Of a DNA stretch of 64,000 nt, positions 58,718-64,000 are shown piece by piece. A model generated the notes under the pieces. It worked only from the letters and a program-made list of their open reading frames with translations. It was not told the DNA's origin and did no database searches. Where the stretch lies: assembly GCF_021134715.1 (NCBI RefSeq), contig NC_060022.1, positions 3,539,001-3,603,000 on the forward strand, read 5' to 3'. The translations under genes and the position numbers were made by a program. The number at the start of each line of letters is the position of its first letter. The first letter of the stretch is position 1. The stretch comes from Daphnia pulex. Lineage: Eukaryota > Arthropoda > Branchiopoda > Diplostraca > Daphniidae.

Positions 58718-59125
58718 ATGCCGTTAAACTTAAATACATATTGTTATTTGATTCGTGAGTGCTGTGGCCAAAAAATGCAACTCGTAAAGAACGATGTGAT
58801 GGACACAGATGGACAATATACACACGTGTTGGAGGCTGGTTGGAGGTATTTGCCAAAGAATTGTAGCTTGAATCCTGAAAGATTTCCTAAAGTGAATTCC
58901 TTTATTTTCCGTAGATCAAAAATTTCGATTGGTCTCAACATCGTCTTTATAGGAAGGATAATCCGGTTTTTCTTGAAACGATGCCGACTTCTATGGGCGT
59001 TGGCTTCTCTCCGTATGAGCAATCACATGGCCACCGGCCCATTGCGGGAGCAACAACACGTTCCAGCTGTTTCCCTAAATGTTTTCTATTTTCGCACCGC
59101 TGAAATCGTTCTGAAGGTGATGTGA
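58718..59125 (+). CDS. Uncharacterised ORF, low confidence
   Basis: A 135-codon open frame reads CCGQKMQLVKNDVMDTDGQY and GWRYLPKNCSLNPERFPK in its first half, which looks like real protein with paired cysteines, then turns into a basic hydrophobic stretch. A second frame at about 58916-59095 reads DNPVFLETMPTSMGVGFSP and also looks protein-like, so the locus may be a broken gene or have an unrecognised intron (the obvious splice pair would leave only 23 bp, too short). I recognise no family. Cysteine-knot growth-factor-like sequence was considered, but there are too few cysteines to support it. Confidence 0.25.
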   Translation: MPLNLNTYCYLIRECCGQKMQLVKNDVMDTDGQYTHVLEAGWRYLPKNCSLNPERFPKVNSFIFRRSKISIGLNIVFIGRIIRFFLKRCRLLWALASLRMSNHMATGPLREQQHVPAVSLNVFYFRTAEIVLKVM

Positions 59126-59999
59126 AGGTGAGTAACATGTGAATAACAAACCAGTTCAGTAATCATTCCCTCATTTCAGGACACCATGAAACCGAAAAAA
59201 AAAAGAAAAAATTTTGAAGGGCGAGCAGTTCCAGTTTGATTTTTACGAGTGTGGCTATTTGAAATTGCCAGTCACCATGAGTCCATGACTATTTCGAATT
59301 CATAAGGTGAAGTTTAAAAGTAAACAGAATTTCCTACACGATTCGAAGGCTATTCATTTCGTTGCTCTCAATATCCAACATCATGGTTGTTCGAAGTGTG
59401 ACACTCATCGTCCTTTACTTAATTCAAGTAGTACGACAAACAGGTTTTTTCAATGAAAACAGAAATGCCTAATTGACTATTAAAAATGATTACGTAAGAA
59501 GTAAAGTAATAAAATTGTAACTAAATATTGCAACTTGTTCGTTTTTAATTCAATCAGTAAAAAAAAATTGTTCGCCCTTGCCAGAGTTTTAAATGGACCT
59601 ACTGGTCGTTTGTTATTACTAAATAATATAAGATGAAAAATTTTCGCAGAAGAAATTTTTATGGAAATTTTTTTAAATCGGAAAAAAACCGGTTGATACA
59701 TGCGCAGTAACTGCCAAACTGGTTGCCATTGAAGCGTATTTGCCTTTTGGGACTAAAGGGCATATTTCGTCATATTCTGATCAGATTGTTGTTTGTCGGT
59801 TGACCAAAAATTTGGCTTTTCAAGTTTACTATTCGAATTCAATTCTGATTCAATTATAGCCTTGGCATGAGTTGGGCGAAGTTTCGGAGGAGGTTCCAGA
59901 ATGTTTGATTTCAAGGGCATTGCCACTTATATAATTTGCTTGCACTAATGTTACCTGATTGCAGTGGGAAAATCCCAAGAGGCGTGTCACCGAGTTAGG
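59126..59999. other. Intergenic; upstream of the repeat-protein gene
   Basis: AT-rich with no supported gene. The minus frame at 59480-59701 is basic and without a domain. The last 300 bases are the probable promoter of the secreted repeat-protein gene. Confidence 0.35.
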
Positions 60000-60007
60000 T
60001 ATAAAAG
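60000..60007 (+). promoter_or_regulatory. TATA box of the secreted repeat-protein gene
   Basis: TATAAAAG lies 76 bases upstream of the ATG at 60076. A start site near 60028-60035 gives a leader of about 45 bases, typical for strongly and tissue-specifically expressed arthropod secretory genes. Confidence 0.6.
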
Positions 60008-60075
60008 AAGTGAGAAAAAGACTCTATCGACATCAAACAGTTACATCCACTTCTACAAGCAACTCCAGCGCAATC

Positions 60076-60876
60076 ATGAAAGTCGTGGTAAGATAATATT
60101 TGATGTTACTTCACTTAAATCTAAAAAAAAAAAAAAAAAAAAAATCGTGAAAGAACTTGCTAGAATCAAAATTGTGCGAGCAAAGCTTTACATTTTTGCC
60201 ATGCCTATTCGTTTAGATCGTTTTAGCGTTTTTGGTGGTTCTGGCGGCAGCCGTTGAAGAAACGCAACAGGTCAAAGGAGACGCAACTCTTTTAGATTTG
60301 CAAACTGCTGAGCATCGCCACAAGGGATACAAGGGACGCAAGGGCCGCTCTGTCGCAGAAGAAGCAGCTGACTTGGAAGCCGCTGAACATGGTCATAAGA
60401 AATTCAAGGGACGCAAGGGCCGCTCTGTTGGAGGAGAAACTGCCGACTTGGAGGCCGCTGAACATGGTCACAAGAAATACAAGGGACGTAAAGGCCGCTC
60501 TGTCGAAGGAGAAACAGCCGACTTGGAAGCCGCTGAACATGGTCACAAGAAATACAAGGGACGTAAAGGCCGCTCTGTCGAAGGAGAAACAGCCGACTTG
60601 GATGCCGCTGAACATGGTCATAAGAAATTCAAGGGACGCAAAGGCCGCTCTGTCGAAGGAGAAACAGCCGACTTGGAAGCCGCTGAACATGGTCACAAGA
60701 AATACAAGGGACGCAAGGGCCGCTCTGTCGTAGAAGAAACTGCCGCTGAAGATCTAGAAACGGCAGAGAAGAAACACAAAGCCTATCGCGGAGGATATGG
60801 TGGTCATGGAGGATATGGTGGACACTCTGGAGGATACGGTGGCTATGGCGGCCATTACGGTGGATACAGAGGTTAA
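60076..60876 (+). CDS. Secreted tandem-repeat protein with R-x-x-R sites and Gly-rich tail
   Basis: Two exons: 60076-60087 (MKVV) and 60217-60876. They encode 223 residues. The start was chosen because joining exon 1 to the acceptor at 60216 completes a signal peptide MKVVIVLAFLVVLAAAV. The next acceptor, at 60226, would shift the frame. The mature part holds six units of about 25 residues with the consensus DLEAAEHGHKKYKGRKGRSV plus EGETA. Each unit contains RKGR followed by SV, which fits the furin consensus R-x-x-R. The tail (about residues 190-223) is rich in GGYGGH. There is no cysteine in the repeat. Histidine- and glycine-rich secreted repeat proteins occur among cuticle proteins and antimicrobial peptides, but I cannot name a family. 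It could be a polyprotein releasing several peptides or a structural protein. Confidence 0.85.
60366..60756 (+). repeat. 75-bp tandem coding repeats
   Basis: The block beginning GCTGAACATGGTCA recurs at a 75-base period (at about 60381, 60456, 60531, 60606 and 60681), with an earlier diverged unit at about 60306. Units 3 to 6 are nearly identical, including synonymous positions, so recent unequal exchange or gene conversion is likely. Copy number may vary between individuals. Confidence 0.9.
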
Positions 60877-61411
60877 GTTGTGCAGTTGCTCTTGTTAAAC
60901 GTCCCTTATATGTTCTCCGTTATTACTTTACTAACATAGTGTGGAAGTGAGTTTGTCTAAATAACAATTTGGAATCAATGCATACATCCTCTCCGTGAAA
61001 TCACGAATACAATCGATCGACATTTTAGAGCATTTTCATTCATTTTCTCTTATTAACATGTCTTTTGATCATTCTGACTGAAAGTGTTTCAGAAATTAAT
61101 TCTTCACTTCTAACTGACAACCTGGTTATATAACAGATAATAACCAATTGTCAACCAAAAATACTTCTTTTGTCATGCCATTAAAAATACTCGTGATTTT
61201 CTAGTTTACAAAATAAGTTGATGGCTTGATTGGTGATAAGATTTAAATATTCAATTGTTGAATTGTATCACAAGCAAGTAAAATTGAAAGTATCAAAAAC
61301 AGGAAAATGCGAAGAGAATCAGTTAAACTGATGTAGAACGGAAAAGGTTGTTACGTAACAATAACTTATCGGATTTATAGAAACTCCGGTGCAATAATAA
61401 TTAACATAGTT
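60877..61411. other. Intergenic between the repeat-protein gene and the TRPA gene
   Basis: Holds the 3' UTRs of two convergent genes. No coding frame or RNA gene is visible. Confidence 0.45.
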
Positions 61412-63936
61412 TTAAGGTGAGATATCATTTTGGGAAGTGAGTGTGATTAACATTCTTTTTATGTCCATTAACTCTGACTGAATGGAGCGCTTTAGCACTG
61501 TCGTCTTTGTGGTTTTGCGCGACAACGATCTACCTAACCTGCCGTACGGTCCGTCCAGATGATCTCCACTACCGTCGGCCTCCCCTTTGTGACTTTTGGG
61601 GTAATCCAATTCGGAAACGGATGAATCGGAATCTTCATGATTTTCGCCAGAATCCTGATCCTGAGCGACGCCAGAATCTCCTTTGTGCTCGACGTTCTCC
61701 AACGATCCGGAATCGGGAAGCGGTACGGCTGTCGACGATCCGACTAAACCTTGTTCCAGGCTTTCGATTCTCTGCCGGAGAGTGCCGATGGACGCTACGC
61801 ATTCGTGCAGTAAATTGTAGGTGTCACTGATCGTCATACTCTCCAACGGAGCCCGGCCCTCTTGCACTATGACCACGGCCCGCTCGACTGTAGACGACGG
61901 CAAAACGACCGTCTTCATTTTCCGTCCGGCCGGACTAAAAGTGAAAACGGGCTCCAGGTTGATCCACGAGTTTAACCACTGCATGATGCTGGAGCAGAAG
62001 AGTAGCCATCGCAGGAACCTGTTGCTGACAATGTCCTCCAAGTAGACGATGTATTCCGCCTGTTTGCGCAACCTCTTGACGCGCCCTTCATTCTGAAGTC
62101 CTTGGATGTCGTTGACGGCCAAACCGATAAGCAGGTTCATCAAAATCAGTGAGACCAGAATGAGGAAAAAGAAGTAGATGACGTGGGCCGTCCCTTGTAA
62201 GTTGAAATTGCCTTCGGTCAAATACCTGAGGAAAACGAGTGTATTCAATTAAGTGTCTAGGAATTGATTTCCTTATTCGTCAATCTTGAAATCTTTTTAA
62301 GGAGAAAAAAAAACTCACTCGTCGTAACCGGTGTCACCAATCATCATGGCAAATGTGCGCAGTAGTGAAGTCCAAGGAGAGCCGAAAGCTTCGTGTCGAT
62401 CTTTGAAAATCAGATGGAAGCTGAACGAAAAACCGGCCAAGAAGAAGAAGAAGACGAAAATGAACTTGACAAGATGCTGGGCCACGGCGTAAAACATCAG
62501 GGCGTACACTCCAAAGGTCGGCAATCTACAGATACAATAAAATTTATGTACCATCCATTAGGAGTTCATTATAATGGGTTGATTTATTTTGAATTACCTT
62601 CCAAGGAGTAGAGTGACTTCCGACCAGCCAAGAAGAACGGCCACAGCTGAGACATGATGGACCCAGTCTGGCCAAGGAGGAGCCGAGAAAATGACAATCG
62701 TCGAAGTGACCAGAGCCCCGATTTTGATCCAAGATTCCGGTTCGCGGAAGTATTGATAGTGCAGCGAGGTAAACTGTATCACCTCTTGAAAGATGATGAT
62801 CAAAATGACGATGTTTAGCGACAACTGCAATTGCATGACGCTTTCCGGCTCGGAAGCAAAGCGATTGGTTACTTGAACGTCGGATCCTGCCACCGTTTCG
62901 CTTAAGTTCAGTGGCGGAACTGTCGTTGTCGTTGCGGAAGAGGGGCCTGGATCATTCCAGACGCTCGACAGGACGTAGGCCGACACTCCGGCCACCAGGA
63001 TCAAATACAAAATGATGTTGGAAAAGAAAATAAATCGAATCTTGCGCCATTTCAGAAATAGAAAGGACTCGATAACCGGGTGCTGGAGCAAATCGGCCGT
63101 TCGACGTTGGCGTCTGTCGTCCATGATGTCCTCGATGACTCCCATCTGCTGAAACTTGTGTTTGGTCAGCAGGACGGAATAGTCGAACTTGATGCGACAG
63201 GCCACTTCACTCGGATCGATCCCGTTGGAGATGATGGATTCGTCCAGCCTCTTGCTCAATATTTTCGCTCCGTTCGGCAGCTGCAGGATCAGCGTTGCCG
63301 CGCTCAGTCCCGTTTTAGTCTTGGCGCCAAGATCGGCACCGGCTTTCAGCAGAAGTTGAATGCACTCGGCTGATCCACGGTAAGCGGCTTTGTGAAGCGG
63401 CATTCGATCCTTAGAGTCCGGCAAATTGATGGCGTCTTTAGCGCCCGGCTGGGAAAGAAGATACTTGAGAGTGGAAGCTTGTCCTTTGATGGCACACGCG
63501 TGAAAAGGTGTTCCACCTTCATTGTCCTGAGCTATGAGATTAGCTCCATAGGCCAGCAATAATTTAGTCGACTCCAGTCGACCGAGTGTCACGGCCTGGT
63601 GTAGTGGAGTGACTCCCGAGTCTGGATCTTTAACATTCACTTTGGCTCCGCCTCTGATCAGCGTTTCCACACTTTCAGTATACCTGCAATTATAAGGTCA
63701 ATCATTTTTCAAATTCAATGGACAAGGATTTCAAATGACAAAAGTATATACCCTGAAACTCGTCGGTGTCCTTTGATGAGGTAACCACCTCCCAGGAGAA
63801 GCAAAGCAGTGGCACCTCTTTTATCAGTAAGATTAGGATCGGCTTGGTAATCTAACAAAGCCTGGATGCAGCCCGTCGCTCCTCGCTGGGCCGCGTAGTG
63901 CAGGGGCGTCCGTCCTCGAGCTTCACCAATGTTCAC
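61412..63936 (-). CDS. TRPA-type ankyrin-repeat cation channel, 3' part
   Basis: Exons 63936-63752, 63683-62598, 62525-62319 and 62225-61412 give 763 residues in frame; the 5' end lies beyond the window, and 63937-64000 is intron. About five ankyrin repeats open the visible part (TPLHYAAQRG, TPLHQAVTLG, TPFHACAIKG, MPLHKAAYRG). Transmembrane helices S1-S6 follow, with S1 after WRKIRF and S6 in FLILVSLILMNLLIGLAV. The pore loop is LRTFAMMIGDTGYDE, close to the M-M-x-G-D motif of TRPA channels. After S6 comes ND-IQGLQ, like the TRP-domain helix. The C-terminus is long and Ser/Asp-rich with a predicted coiled coil (TLRQRIESLEQGL). Such channels sense heat or chemical irritants at the plasma membrane. 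The arrangement fits the painless, pyrexia or TRPA1 branch; the name cannot be fixed. Confidence 0.9.
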
Positions 63937-64000
63937 CTACATTTTTATCGGGCGCCAGATGTTGTCATTATTTGATATTGCAACATGAAATCGAGATTTA

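Noticed and set aside
60292-60696. 134-codon minus-strand frame and 114-codon plus frame (60389-60733) over the tandem repeats
   Set aside because: Both follow from the 75-bp period, which keeps every frame open once one unit is open. Only the plus frame starting at 60076 has a signal peptide and stop in a sensible place.
63080-63373. 97-codon plus frame opposite the TRPA ankyrin/linker exon
   Set aside because: Antisense shadow; the minus frame has the ankyrin and channel motifs.
1-64000. tRNA, rRNA, CRISPR arrays and bacterial-type operons
   Set aside because: No cloverleaf with a T-loop GTTCRAATCC motif was noticed, no spaced identical repeats, and the intron-bearing genes show the DNA is eukaryotic. 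A tRNAscan run would settle minor cases.

Overview
The window looks like nuclear DNA of a small-genome arthropod, most probably a water flea (Daphnia or a close relative). The species call is inference from three things: an arthropod gene set (E78 nuclear receptor, a sulfakinin precursor, an Sfmbt with FCS, four MBT and SAM modules), mostly very short introns with GT-AG ends, and compact AT-rich intergenic DNA. All gene models below were assembled by hand from reading frames, splice sites and codon phase. Exon coordinates are given in each entry, and names rest on recognised motifs, not on database searches.

Layout from left to right. 1-1375 holds no clear gene. 1376-3518 (-) is a divergent PAS-domain factor. 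4307-5593 (+) is an intronless bestrophin-like membrane protein. 6097-8092 (+) is a short RPA70-like protein. 8093-19650 is mostly non-coding: an old inverted-repeat mobile element at about 10211-12934, then simple-sequence-rich DNA leading into the nuclear receptor. 19870-25045 (+) is the E78 (Eip78C) nuclear receptor. 28520-31740 (+) is the Polycomb-group gene Sfmbt. 33409-34160 (+) is a 90-residue mitochondrial-type membrane protein. 35950-36678 (-) is a sulfakinin neuropeptide precursor with a TATA promoter.

The second half is denser. Folliculin (39551-41107, +) overlaps tail-to-tail with a six-finger C2H2 protein (41096-42079, -), which shares a 343-bp divergent promoter interval with exportin-4 (42423-46573, +). 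A 4.9-kb gap follows, holding a foldback hairpin at 49211-49627. Next come a CENP-V/GFA-fold protein (51445-52095, +), Vps33A (52216-54773, -), and a retinol-dehydrogenase-like SDR (55302-57671, -). Then come a low-confidence ORF near 58718, a secreted tandem-repeat protein (60076-60876, +), and the 3' part of a TRPA-type ankyrin cation channel (61412-63936, -) that runs off the right edge.

The genes do not form one pathway. Folliculin, Vps33A and (by known biology) lysosomal signalling are thematically related, but the neighbourhood looks like ordinary eukaryotic gene order. The most unusual structures are: the SDR gene, whose catalytic half exists as two complete, phase-compatible alternative exon sets; the secreted protein of six 25-residue units, each carrying an R-x-x-R site; the sulfakinin precursor with one RY-ending peptide; and the shortened RPA70 paralogue.
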